DNA of 13,712 bases, from NCBI GenBank assembly GCA_037441765.1, contig JBBIRM010000068.1, positions 1-13,712 of the forward strand. Direction: 5' to 3'. The stretch is from JBBIRM01 sp037441765 (GTDB lineage: Bacteria > Desulfobacterota > BSN033 > UBA1163). Made by a program: the position numbers and the translations under genes. The first letter of the stretch is position 1, and each line of letters starts with the position of its first letter. This document shows positions 1 through 8,443 of the stretch, piece after piece. The notes beneath the pieces were generated by a model. It did not search any database. It was not told where the DNA came from and worked only from the letters and a program-made list of their open reading frames with translations.

Positions 1-655
1 AATGACAGAGACAAGTCCATACCTAACACTCTCTATCCTGAAAGATCATTTAAAGGGATTATCGAAGGAAGAGCAGTTGAGATTCAAGTCAAAGACAGGT
101 CGTGAATTTATTGCTGTTGAGTTGAAGGTTGTGAACGAAAAAGGTGAGGAGGTCAGGAAGGATGAGAGAGAGGTTGGTGAGATAATCGTCAAAGGGGATA
201 TTGTGACGAAGGGGTATTGGAAACTTCCCGATGAGACAGAAAAGTCGATAAAAAATGGTTGGCTCTATACAGGCGATATGGCGGTGATGGATGAAGAGGG
301 TTATGTCACAATCGTTGATCGGAAAAAGGATATGATTCTTACAGGAGGGGAGAACGTCTATTCCACTGAAGTAGAAAATGTCCTTTATATGCATCCCTCT
401 ATCCTCGAATGTGCAGTCATTGGTGTTCCTGACCCCAAATGGGGTGAGGCAGTGAAGGGGATTGTGGTTCTAAAACCGGGGCATAGGGCAACCGCTGAGG
501 AGATTATCCAGTTCTGTAAGGAGAGGATGGCCCATTATAAGGCACCCAAATCGATCGATTTTGTTGATGCCCTTCCGAGAACAGGTTCTGGTAAGATTCA
601 TAAAAAGGGGTTAAGAGAAAAATATTGGGAAGGTTATGAGAAAAAGGTACATTAA
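1..655 (+). CDS. Acyl-CoA synthetase (AMP-forming), 3' part only
   Basis: This is the C-terminal part (217 residues) of an ANL-superfamily acyl-CoA synthetase, which activates a carboxylic acid to its CoA thioester via an acyl-adenylate. The first visible residues, MTET, are the end of the conserved YGxTE motif, which lies some 300 residues into these enzymes. The ATG at base 2 is therefore internal and the gene begins upstream of the window. Visible motifs are YTGD (about residue 89) followed by the DEEGY and DRKKDMI hinge region, then GGENVYSTEVE. Near the C-terminus PRTGSGKIHKK carries the catalytic lysine (about residue 198). The sequence style resembles medium/long-chain fatty or aromatic acid ligases of Desulfobacterota, but the substrate cannot be read from this half. 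The 472 bp gap and the promoter after it suggest it is not in the same operon as the following genes. Confidence 0.93.
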   Translation, partial: MTETSPYLTLSILKDHLKGLSKEEQLRFKSKTGREFIAVELKVVNEKGEEVRKDEREVGEIIVKGDIVTKGYWKLPDETEKSIKNGWLYTGDMAVMDEEGYVTIVDRKKDMILTGGENVYSTEVENVLYMHPSILECAVIGVPDPKWGEAVKGIVVLKPGHRATAEEIIQFCKERMAHYKAPKSIDFVDALPRTGSGKIHKKGLREKYWEGYEKKVH

Positions 656-763
656 ATCCAACTTCCCCCTGTTTAATAAATAAAAAGCCTTCCAACACAC
701 CCAATCCCATTTCAAATATCTCGAAAAGAGACTTCTTAAAAAATCCTTAAAAATTGGAAAGCA

Positions 764-873
764 GTCATTGCGAGCACCGCACACTTGATGTGGGGTGCTT
801 GGCAATCTGATAGATTCCTTGCTTAGCCCTGAATGAAAATTTGAAAGAGATTACTTCGGCTTAGCCTCGCAAT
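764..873. repeat. Degenerate REP/MITE-like palindromic element
   Basis: The ends form a perfect 8 bp inverted repeat, ATTGCGAG (767-774) and CTCGCAAT (866-873). Inside, AATCT (804-808) and AGATT (848-852) are a second inverted pair. The left side also contains a strong hairpin: GCACC at 774-778 and CACA at 780-783 pair with TGTG at 789-792 and GGTGC at 794-798, around a 5-base loop. From memory, this resembles a widespread intergenic repeat of the GTCATTGCGAG...GCAATCT...CTCGCAATGAC type found in many Desulfobacterota genomes, here decayed in its right half. There is no T-tract after the hairpin, so a terminator role is not supported. Confidence 0.55.
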
Positions 874-987
874 TAAAATCTGGAATCACTCAATTCAGAT
901 AAAGAGGTATCCGCTCGAAGGCCTTTTACCCTCCCCAGTCTATAAAACCCTTTTTAAATACTTTTTCAGAGATCTCGAACATTTAAC

Positions 988-1016
988 TTGACATAGTATT
1001 GAATAAATGTTAGCGT
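988..1016 (+). promoter_or_regulatory. Candidate sigma-70 promoter P1 for the lacI-mdh-fum operon
   Basis: A perfect -35 hexamer TTGACA (988-993) is followed after 17 bp by TAGCGT (1011-1016), which matches the -10 consensus at the T, A and final T. The weak -10 lies inside operator O1, so a bound LacI-family protein would block it. A transcript from here would have a leader of about 105 nt before the lacI start. Confidence 0.5.
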
Positions 1017-1020
1017 GAAC
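1009..1020. promoter_or_regulatory. LacI-type operator O1 (imperfect)
   Basis: GTTAGCGTGAAC is an imperfect palindrome with a central CG. Within the wider block TGTTAGCGTGAACGCAAA it matches the downstream operator block at 1107-1124 in all but two positions. LacI-family operators characteristically have a central CpG into which the hinge-helix leucine inserts. The site overlaps the -10 of P1. Confidence 0.6.
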
Positions 1021-1086
1021 GCAAAGAATTGATGGGGTGCAGTAAATTTTGTAATATATTGATTTAATTAAATATTTTTAAGATTA

Positions 1087-1115
1087 TTGATTTTTTATTA
1101 AATTTGTGTTAACGT
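1087..1115 (+). promoter_or_regulatory. Candidate second promoter P2, nearly leaderless
   Basis: TTGATT (1087-1092), a 17 bp spacer and TAACGT (1110-1115) repeat the geometry of P1, and the -10 again falls inside an operator. A start about 7 bp downstream would leave only some 5-6 nt before the lacI ATG at 1128. That would fit the lack of a Shine-Dalgarno sequence there. The whole region is AT-rich, so chance hexamers are likely and this call is weak. Confidence 0.25.
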
Positions 1116-1119
1116 TAAC
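1108..1119. promoter_or_regulatory. LacI-type operator O2 (perfect palindrome)
   Basis: GTTAACGTTAAC is a perfect 12 bp palindrome with a central CG, ending 8 bp before the lacI start codon. It sits where a Shine-Dalgarno sequence would be. Its centre is 99 bp from that of O1. Its location directly in front of a LacI-family gene makes autoregulation the simplest reading. Confidence 0.7.
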
Positions 1120-1127
1120 GCAAAAGC

Positions 1128-3136
<2,009 letters not shown>

Positions 3137-3212
3137 AAAATAAAGTAAAATGTGTCCGAATATCGTTTCCACTCAATATAAGAATGAGGGGATAGGAAAT
3201 AATGGAGATAAG

Positions 3213-4052
3213 ATGCGAGAGATTGATGTGAGGTTAATCACTGAGAAGGTAAAGGAACTCTGCATCTCGGCTAATACCGATATCGGAGAGGATGTGATCG
3301 AAGCCATTAGTCAGGCAATCGAGAAAGAGGAGTCTCCTTTAGGGATAGAAATACTGAAGGAATTAAAGGAGAATGCTCGAATTGCCAGAGAGGAACAGGT
3401 GCCCATCTGCCAGGACACAGGGTTTGCGGTGGTATTTGTGGAACTGGGACAGGATGTCCATTTAGTAGGAGGCAATCTAACTGAGGCAATCAATGAAGGG
3501 GTTCGCCAGGGGTATCGAGAGGGGTATTTAAGAAGATCTCTCTGCCATCCTTTTACACGGGTAAATACAGGGGACAATACCCCAGCGATCATACATACCG
3601 AGGTTGTTTCTGGAGATAAAGTGAAGATAATTGTAGCCCCCAAAGGGGGTGGGAGTGAGAATATGAGCAGGGTAACCATGCTCACACCGTCGGAGGGGGT
3701 GGAAGGGGTTAAGAGATATGTCATTCAGAGGGTGGAGGAATCGGGTTCTAATCCCTGCCCTCCAACCATTGTAGGAGTTGGAATTGGTGGAACTTTAGAA
3801 AAAGCAGCACTCCTTGCAAAGAAGAGTTTACTAAGACCCATTGGAAGTAAGAATCCCGACCCCGAACTCATGAAATTGGAAGAGGAGATACTTACAGAGA
3901 TCAATAAACTCGGCATTGGTCCCCAAGGATTGGGCGGAAGGACAACCGCATTGGCAGTTCATATTCTAATGATGCCATGCCATATCGCCAGCCTTCCCCT
4001 TGCGGTAAATATCCAGTGCCATGCCCAGAGGCATAAAGAAGCAATCATTTAA
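3213..4052 (+). CDS. Fumarate hydratase class I, alpha (N-terminal) subunit
   Basis: The 279-residue catalytic iron-sulfur subunit of the two-subunit class I fumarase (TtdA/FumA N-terminal family), which hydrates fumarate to malate with an oxygen-sensitive [4Fe-4S] cluster. Likely cluster cysteines are Cys66 (in ICQDTG), Cys182 (NPCPPT) and Cys268 (IQCHAQRH); Cys255 is an alternative for the third. GGGSENMSR (145-153) is characteristic. I place the start at 3213 because GGAG (3204-3207) lies 5 bp upstream and the protein then begins at the usual family N-terminus. An in-frame ATG at 3150 would add 21 unconserved-looking residues and lacks a ribosome site. L-tartrate dehydratase is a related alternative, but the malate dehydrogenase neighbour favours fumarase. 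Confidence 0.93.
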   Translation: MREIDVRLITEKVKELCISANTDIGEDVIEAISQAIEKEESPLGIEILKELKENARIAREEQVPICQDTGFAVVFVELGQDVHLVGGNLTEAINEGVRQGYREGYLRRSLCHPFTRVNTGDNTPAIIHTEVVSGDKVKIIVAPKGGGSENMSRVTMLTPSEGVEGVKRYVIQRVEESGSNPCPPTIVGVGIGGTLEKAALLAKKSLLRPIGSKNPDPELMKLEEEILTEINKLGIGPQGLGGRTTALAVHILMMPCHIASLPLAVNIQCHAQRHKEAII

Positions 4053-4065
4053 TCTGGAGGTTTTT

Positions 4066-4623
4066 ATGACAGTGCCTATTCGACTAACCCCTCCCCTGAC
4101 CGATAAGGATGTGGAGGGCTTGAAAATTGGGGACCGAGTTCTGATCAGTGGGATAATCTATACAGGAAGGGATGCTGCCCATAAGAGACTTTTCGACCTT
4201 TTAAAGGAAGGCAAAGAACTCCCATTTGATCTCAAAGGTCAGATTATTTATTATGTGGGTCCCACCCCTGCCAAGCCAGGAGAGGTTTTTGGCTCCGCAG
4301 GCCCTACTACAAGTTATCGGATGGATGCCTTTTCACCTGCTTTAATTGAGAAAGGGTTGAAGGGGATGATAGGTAAGGGAATGCGGTCCGAGGAAGTAAA
4401 AGAGGCGATGAAAAAGTTTAAAGCGGTCTATTTTGCTGCAACCGGAGGGGCAGGTGCACTTTTGGCAAAAAGGGTGAAGAAGGCTGAAGTGGTGGCTTAT
4501 GAAGATCTTGGACCTGAAGCCATTCGAAGATTAGAAGTTGAAGACCTTCCTGTGATTGTTATCAATGATGTCAGGGGAAATGACCTTTATGTTGAAGGGA
4601 AAAAAAGATATTGTAAAAGTTGA
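4066..4623 (+). CDS. Fumarate hydratase class I, beta (C-terminal) subunit
   Basis: The 185-residue partner subunit (TtdB/FumA C-terminal family) that completes the class I fumarase active site. Recognisable segments are GDRVLISG with IYTGRDAAHKR near the N-terminus, AGPTTSYRMD in the middle and AATGGAGALLA followed by VVAYEDLG toward the C-terminus. The ATG at 4066 is chosen because GGAGG (4056-4060) sits 5 bp upstream. An in-frame ATG at 4021 lies inside the alpha gene and would add 15 atypical residues. The gap to the alpha stop is 13 bp, so the two subunits are made together. The single-chain version of this enzyme is a fusion of these two parts; here they are separate, as in many anaerobes. 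Confidence 0.93.
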   Translation: MTVPIRLTPPLTDKDVEGLKIGDRVLISGIIYTGRDAAHKRLFDLLKEGKELPFDLKGQIIYYVGPTPAKPGEVFGSAGPTTSYRMDAFSPALIEKGLKGMIGKGMRSEEVKEAMKKFKAVYFAATGGAGALLAKRVKKAEVVAYEDLGPEAIRRLEVEDLPVIVINDVRGNDLYVEGKKRYCKS

Positions 4624-4690
4624 ATTCAATGTTCGGGTTTAAAATTTTTAGCCTTATTTTCAACCAACTTTTAATTGGAGGGGATAAGTT

Positions 4691-5608
4691 ATGGATAAAC
4701 TAAATCCTGGATCCTTAAAGGCATGGTTGATTCTTCCTCGATTTCATTTCTTACCTCTAACGGTCATCCTTGTCTCCTTAGGCACAGCCATTTCGGCCTA
4801 TGAAGGGTATTTCCATTTTGGTCATTTTATCCTCGCGATGATTGGCTCCATTCTCGTCCACATGACCGTAAATGTGATCAATGACTATTACGATTATGTG
4901 GATGGGATTGATTTGAATACTCAGAGAACTCCTTTCAGTGGAGGCAGTGGTGTTCTTCCAGAAGGGCTCCTCAGGCCCAAACAGGCCTTCTGGTTTGCGA
5001 CCATATGTTTATTGATTGCAATGGGCATTGGCATCTATTTTGTTTTTACCAAAGGCTGGCTCCTTTTCCCCCTGCTTCTTGTGGCTGGATTTTCTGCCTA
5101 TTTCTACAATGTCTATATTGCCAAATGGATGATGGGAGAACTCTTTGCAGGACTTAATTTCGGCCCATTGATCGTTTTAGGCTCCTATTATGTTCAGACA
5201 GGAAGATATAGCTGGGAGGCTTTGTTTGCATCCATAGCGCCCGGTCTTCTCACTGCAAATCTCCTATTTTTGAATGAGTTTCCAGACCGAGAGGCAGACC
5301 TCAAAGGGGGGAGGAGGCATTTGGTTATTGCCCTCGGTAAGGAGAGGGCCCGATATTTTTTCATCTCCATCCTCCTTGCCTCCTATCTCTTTATTGTCCT
5401 CGGTGTGGTTACCAGGATGATGCCTGTTCTAACCCTAATAGGGTTGGGAACCTTTCTCTTTGGGTGGAAGGCGATGAAGGGGGCTTTCTCTTACTACAAT
5501 GATACCTTTCGGCTTATTCCAGCATTGGGAATGAATGTAATCACCATTCTGGGGACTCAAGCCCTTTTGACCCTCGGGTATGTTGTAGCCATCTGGATGA
5601 AGTCTTAG
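4691..5608 (+). CDS. UbiA-family prenyltransferase, MenA-like
   Basis: A 305-residue integral membrane protein with about eight or nine hydrophobic segments. It carries both aspartate-rich prenyl-diphosphate/magnesium motifs of the UbiA family: N64-D65-xx-D68-xx-D71-xx-D74, and N195-E196-xx-D199-xxx-D203. Between them, GGSGVLPEG (84-92) and NFGPLIVLGSYYVQTG (156-171) resemble MenA, which transfers a polyprenyl chain to 1,4-dihydroxy-2-naphthoate in menaquinone synthesis. Other UbiA members could share these motifs and no other menaquinone gene is visible, so the substrate is inferred. The start has GGAGGGG (4677-4683) 7 bp upstream. It lies 67 bp after fumarase beta and 15 bp before hdrC1, so it is probably co-transcribed with both. 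Confidence 0.85.
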   Translation: MDKLNPGSLKAWLILPRFHFLPLTVILVSLGTAISAYEGYFHFGHFILAMIGSILVHMTVNVINDYYDYVDGIDLNTQRTPFSGGSGVLPEGLLRPKQAFWFATICLLIAMGIGIYFVFTKGWLLFPLLLVAGFSAYFYNVYIAKWMMGELFAGLNFGPLIVLGSYYVQTGRYSWEALFASIAPGLLTANLLFLNEFPDREADLKGGRRHLVIALGKERARYFFISILLASYLFIVLGVVTRMMPVLTLIGLGTFLFGWKAMKGAFSYYNDTFRLIPALGMNVITILGTQALLTLGYVVAIWMKS

Positions 5609-5623
5609 AGAGGTGAAAAAAGA

Positions 5624-6037
5624 ATGAAGATCGAATTGACAAGATATAAGGTTCACAATGAATTTGCAAAGAAGGTAGAACTAATCAGTGGGCAGAACCT
5701 CTTTGCCTGTTACCAATGTGGGAATTGCACAGCAGGATGTCCGGTAGCCTTTGCTATGGAGATCGGTCCCCATGAAGTCATCCGATATACACTTCTCGGT
5801 CTGGAAGAAGAGGTCCTTCGACTGAATACTTTTTGGCTTTGCGCCTCTTGCCTTCAATGCACATCGAGATGCCCAAAAGGGATTGATATCGCAAGGGTGA
5901 TGGATGCCTTGAGAATGGTGATCTTAAGAAAGAAGGAGAGGAAGGACTACATTCAGGTATCACAATTTACAGAGGAATTCTTAGAGAGGGTTCCACAGAT
6001 TGCCTTTATCAGTGGGTTTAGAAAATTCTTATCGTAG
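5624..6037 (+). CDS. hdrC: HdrC-like iron-sulfur subunit, first copy
   Basis: A 137-residue ferredoxin-like protein of the heterodisulfide reductase subunit C family, which passes electrons between HdrA and HdrB. Two [4Fe-4S] motifs are complete: C29xxC32xxC35xxxC39-P and C73xxC76xxC79xxxC83-P. It has no membrane segment, so it is the soluble type. AGAGGTG (5609-5615), 8 bp upstream, fixes the start. Cysteine numbering is identical to the second hdrC in the window, but the C-terminus is about 48 residues shorter, ending soon after the second cluster in a short helical tail. The frame downstream of its stop does not resume the missing tail, so I read it as a naturally short form rather than a broken gene. 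Confidence 0.9.
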   Translation: MKIELTRYKVHNEFAKKVELISGQNLFACYQCGNCTAGCPVAFAMEIGPHEVIRYTLLGLEEEVLRLNTFWLCASCLQCTSRCPKGIDIARVMDALRMVILRKKERKDYIQVSQFTEEFLERVPQIAFISGFRKFLS

Positions 6038-6057
6038 AATAATGGCAAAGGTCAAAG

Positions 6058-6107
6058 TTCAAATGTTAAAAATTTATTGGCATTTAGTCATTTGACATCA
6101 ATTTGAA
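6058..6107. repeat. Alternative inverted repeats in the hdrC1-hdrB1 gap
   Basis: TCAAATG (6059-6065) is complementary to CATTTGA (6089-6095), while the overlapping TTCAAAT (6058-6064) is complementary to ATTTGAA (6101-6107). The two pairings are mutually exclusive. The stretch is a TTTGA-rich repeat-like spacer of a kind I associate with Desulfobacterota intergenic regions. No function is shown. Confidence 0.4.
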
Positions 6108-6164
6108 GTTTTGTCTTTCTTTGAGACGCTCTACGCTTTTTAACTTTATGGGTTAGGGGTTCTT

Positions 6165-7049
6165 ATGGATTATCTCTACTTCCCTGGATGTACCCTCTAT
6201 ACAAAAGCAAAAAACTTTGATCAGACTGCCCGCAACTGTTCCCTCCTTCTTGGTTTTGAACTTAAGGAGTTGAGGAACTGGACCTGTTGTGGAGCCACCT
6301 TTCCATTGGCCACGGATAACCTCATGGCCCTTCTCGCACCCTCCAGGATTCTGGCAACGGCAAGGGAGGAAGGAACTGCTTTGACTACCCTTTGTGCGGT
6401 TTGTTTTAATGTGTTAAAGAGAACAAACAGGCTATTTAGAGAGGATGCTGAAAAGAGGGAAAAGATTAACAACTTTATCGAAAAAAACTATCAGGGAGAT
6501 ATTCGAGTCGTTCACTATTTAGAAATTCTAAAGAACGATATTGGCTACTCTCAACTCAAGGAAAAGGTAAAAAAACCCTTAGAGGGGGTCAAGGCAGGGG
6601 CCTATTATGGATGTATGCTCCTGAGGCCCTTTGAGGAGATGGAGTTTGATGATAAAGAGAGGCCTCATCTTTTCGAGGACCTTTTGGAGGCTCTGGGAAC
6701 AACCCCCATTGATTTTCCCTATAAGATTGAATGCTGTGGGTCCTTTCAATCCGTAGGTTCACCAGAGGTTGCAACAGAATGTGCTTATAAGATATTAACC
6801 TCTGCTATTCGAAACGGCGCAGAGATCATCGTTTCAACCTGCCCGATGTGTACCTTCAATATAGACCACAAACAGGCTGATATCGAGCAAAAATATTTAG
6901 ATTATCAACCAATCCCTGTCCTCTATTTTACCCAACTCCTTGGGCTGTCAATGGGATTGGATTATCGGAGCTTGGGATTTGAGCAAAACTTTATTGATCC
7001 ATTGCCCTATTTGAGGTCGAAAGGCTTGATTTGTGGGAGAGAGGGTTGA
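6165..7049 (+). CDS. hdrB: HdrB-like subunit, first copy
   Basis: A 294-residue protein of the heterodisulfide reductase subunit B family, the active-site subunit that in methanogens carries two non-cubane [4Fe-4S] clusters. Both CCG domains are intact. Domain 1 has Cys9, Cys41-Cys42 and Cys77xxCys80. Domain 2 has Cys150, Cys190-Cys191 and Cys226xxCys229. The spacings fit the CX31-39-CC-X34-36-CXXC family pattern. Start support is AGGGG (6155-6159), 5 bp before the ATG. The gene follows hdrC1 after 127 bp and ends 2 bp before hdrA1, giving a C-B-A order. In methanogens this subunit reduces CoM-S-S-CoB. A bacterium lacks that substrate, so the real disulfide or acceptor here is unknown. Confidence 0.92.
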   Translation: MDYLYFPGCTLYTKAKNFDQTARNCSLLLGFELKELRNWTCCGATFPLATDNLMALLAPSRILATAREEGTALTTLCAVCFNVLKRTNRLFREDAEKREKINNFIEKNYQGDIRVVHYLEILKNDIGYSQLKEKVKKPLEGVKAGAYYGCMLLRPFEEMEFDDKERPHLFEDLLEALGTTPIDFPYKIECCGSFQSVGSPEVATECAYKILTSAIRNGAEIIVSTCPMCTFNIDHKQADIEQKYLDYQPIPVLYFTQLLGLSMGLDYRSLGFEQNFIDPLPYLRSKGLICGREG

Positions 7050-7051
7050 GA

Positions 7052-8365
7052 ATGGGTATCTCTTCAAATGGATTTATAAAGAGGGCCATGGTCATTGGTG
7101 GAGGGATTGCAGGGATTTCTGCATCCATTGATTTAGGAAATGCCGGATACGATGTCATCATATTGGAAAAACTTCCTTCCATTGGGGGACGGATGCTCCA
7201 GCTTTCTGAGACCTTTCCCACCCTTGATTGTGCTCAGTGCACACTAACGCCTAAGACGGTTGAGACAGGCCAGCACCCCAATATTAGGCTTTTAACCTAT
7301 TCTGAATTAGATAGTATCAGAGGCAGGGCGGGTGATTTTACAGTGAAGATCCGAAGAAAGGCGAGTTATGTGGATTGGGAGAAGTGTACAGGTTGTGGTC
7401 TCTGTCAGGAGAAGTGTCCCTCTAAGAACCCTTCTGAATTTGAGCGAGGCATGGGATTGGGGAAGGCCATTTATACCCTTTCCCCTCAAGCGGTTCCGAA
7501 TAAACCCGTCATTGAACCTTCTAACTGCCGCTATTTTAGAGAAGGAAAATGCAGGGTCTGTGAGAAGGCCTGCCCGGTCGGAGCCATTGATTATGAACAG
7601 AAGGATTGGTTTATTGAAGAGAGGGTTGGAGCAATCATTGTTGCAGTAGGTTTTGATCTGATTCCCGTTCATCGGTTTGGAGAATATGGATATGGGACAA
7701 TTCTTGATGTGATTGATGGTCTTGCCTTTGAAAGGCTCAATTCAGCCTCAGGTCCGACAAATGGCGAGATCCGGAGACCCTCGGATGGGAAAGTCCCTAA
7801 GGAAGTCGTTTTCATTCAGTGCACAGGCTCAAGGGACCCGGAGCGGTATATGCCTTATTGTTCGAGGGTCTGCTGTATGTATACAGCCAAACATGCCCGG
7901 CTATACAAACACAAAGTCCACGATGGCCAGGCTTATATCTTCTATATGGATATTCGTTCAACAGGAAAGGGGTATGAGGAATTCATCCAGCAGAGTATGG
8001 AAGAAGGGGGAATTCTTTATCTTAGGGGAAGGGTTTCGAGAGTATTTAAGGAGGGGGAGAAGTTGTGGGTTTGGGGGGTTGATACATTAACAGGTAAGAA
8101 GTTAGAGATACCTGCTGAGATGGTTGTCCTGGCCACGGCGATGATCCCCCAGAATGAGACCAAAGAACTGGCCTTGAAGTTGGGAATTGAAGCAGATGGA
8201 TATGGGTTTTTGAAAGAAGTGGAAAGAAAACTCAGGCCTGTTGAAACCAATGTAGAAGGAATCTATATTGCAGGTTGTGCCCAAGGGCCAAAAGATATTG
8301 CTGATACAGTCGCTCATGCGAACGCTGCTGCAAGCAAAGTTCAAAGGCTTTTTGCAAAACATTAA
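7052..8365 (+). CDS. hdrA: HdrA-like FAD/iron-sulfur protein, short form (HdrA1)
   Basis: A 437-residue electron-bifurcation-type subunit reduced to the HdrA core. It begins directly with the FAD Rossmann motif GGGIAG (16-21), with Glu39 at the ribose-binding position. The pair Cys60/Cys63 (DCAQC) follows. Inserted ferredoxin clusters are Cys112/115/118/122 and an unusual C159-X7-C167-XX-C170-XXX-C174-P. A core motif C257-X12-C270-X3-C274-C275 matches the pattern I recall ligating a [4Fe-4S] cluster near FAD in the methanogen HdrA structure. The N-terminal CHCG domain and the C-terminal two-cluster ferredoxin of full HdrA are absent, leaving a size close to QmoA. I use the ATG at 7052 (GAGGG at 7041-7045) rather than an in-frame TTG at 7031, which overlaps hdrB1. 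It is very similar to the adjacent hdrA2. Confidence 0.9.
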   Translation: MGISSNGFIKRAMVIGGGIAGISASIDLGNAGYDVIILEKLPSIGGRMLQLSETFPTLDCAQCTLTPKTVETGQHPNIRLLTYSELDSIRGRAGDFTVKIRRKASYVDWEKCTGCGLCQEKCPSKNPSEFERGMGLGKAIYTLSPQAVPNKPVIEPSNCRYFREGKCRVCEKACPVGAIDYEQKDWFIEERVGAIIVAVGFDLIPVHRFGEYGYGTILDVIDGLAFERLNSASGPTNGEIRRPSDGKVPKEVVFIQCTGSRDPERYMPYCSRVCCMYTAKHARLYKHKVHDGQAYIFYMDIRSTGKGYEEFIQQSMEEGGILYLRGRVSRVFKEGEKLWVWGVDTLTGKKLEIPAEMVVLATAMIPQNETKELALKLGIEADGYGFLKEVERKLRPVETNVEGIYIAGCAQGPKDIADTVAHANAAASKVQRLFAKH

Positions 8366-8396
8366 CACCGTGCCAACGTTTCCCGGGTCCGTGTTA

Positions 8397-8412
8397 TGTA
8401 AATATTTTTACA
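8397..8412. repeat. Palindrome in the hdrA1-hdrA2 gap
   Basis: TGTAAATATTTTTACA has 6 bp arms, TGTAAA and TTTACA, around TATT. It contains the second in-frame TAA (8399-8401) of the hdrA1-hdrA2 junction and lies about 32 bp before the hdrA2 start. It could be a regulator site or a small RNA hairpin; I do not recognise it. A second pair, TCCGTG (8388-8393) and CACGGA (8421-8426), encloses it and could form a longer stem around the same sequence. Confidence 0.4.
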
Positions 8413-8443
8413 GACACCTTCACGGATTCCATACGATGTTTTT

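Larger units (their letters stand above)
656..1127. other. Intergenic region with repeat and LacI control region
   Basis: This 472 bp stretch has no convincing gene on either strand. It contains a palindromic repeat-like element (764-873) and, from about 988 to 1127, a very AT-rich control region with two promoter-like hexamer pairs and two LacI-type operators. I see no clear intrinsic terminator after the acyl-CoA synthetase stop and no recognisable riboswitch or tRNA. Confidence 0.7.

Noticed and set aside
2..4. ATG at the window edge as the start of the acyl-CoA synthetase
   Set aside because: It lies in the conserved YGxTE motif, which is hundreds of residues into the protein; the gene is simply cut by the window.
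774..798. Hairpin as a terminator for the acyl-CoA synthetase
   Set aside because: It is followed by CTTGGCAATC with no T-run and lies inside the repeat element about 120 bp past the stop.
3311..3724. Open minus-strand frame of 137 codons opposite fumarase alpha
   Set aside because: It lies entirely antisense to a well-supported gene, shows no recognisable domain and follows from the codon bias of that gene.
4620..4629. TTGAATTCAA palindrome over the fumarase beta stop
   Set aside because: A 10 bp AT-rich palindrome is expected by chance, and it has no companion site or promoter nearby.
6038..6164. Frameshift that would restore a longer HdrC1 tail
   Set aside because: None of the frames after the stop gives a sequence like the HdrC2 tail, and the ending is compact.
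7307..8090. Open frames on both strands inside hdrA1
   Set aside because: They overlap the strong HdrA reading and translate to low-complexity, arginine- and serine-rich sequence without motifs.
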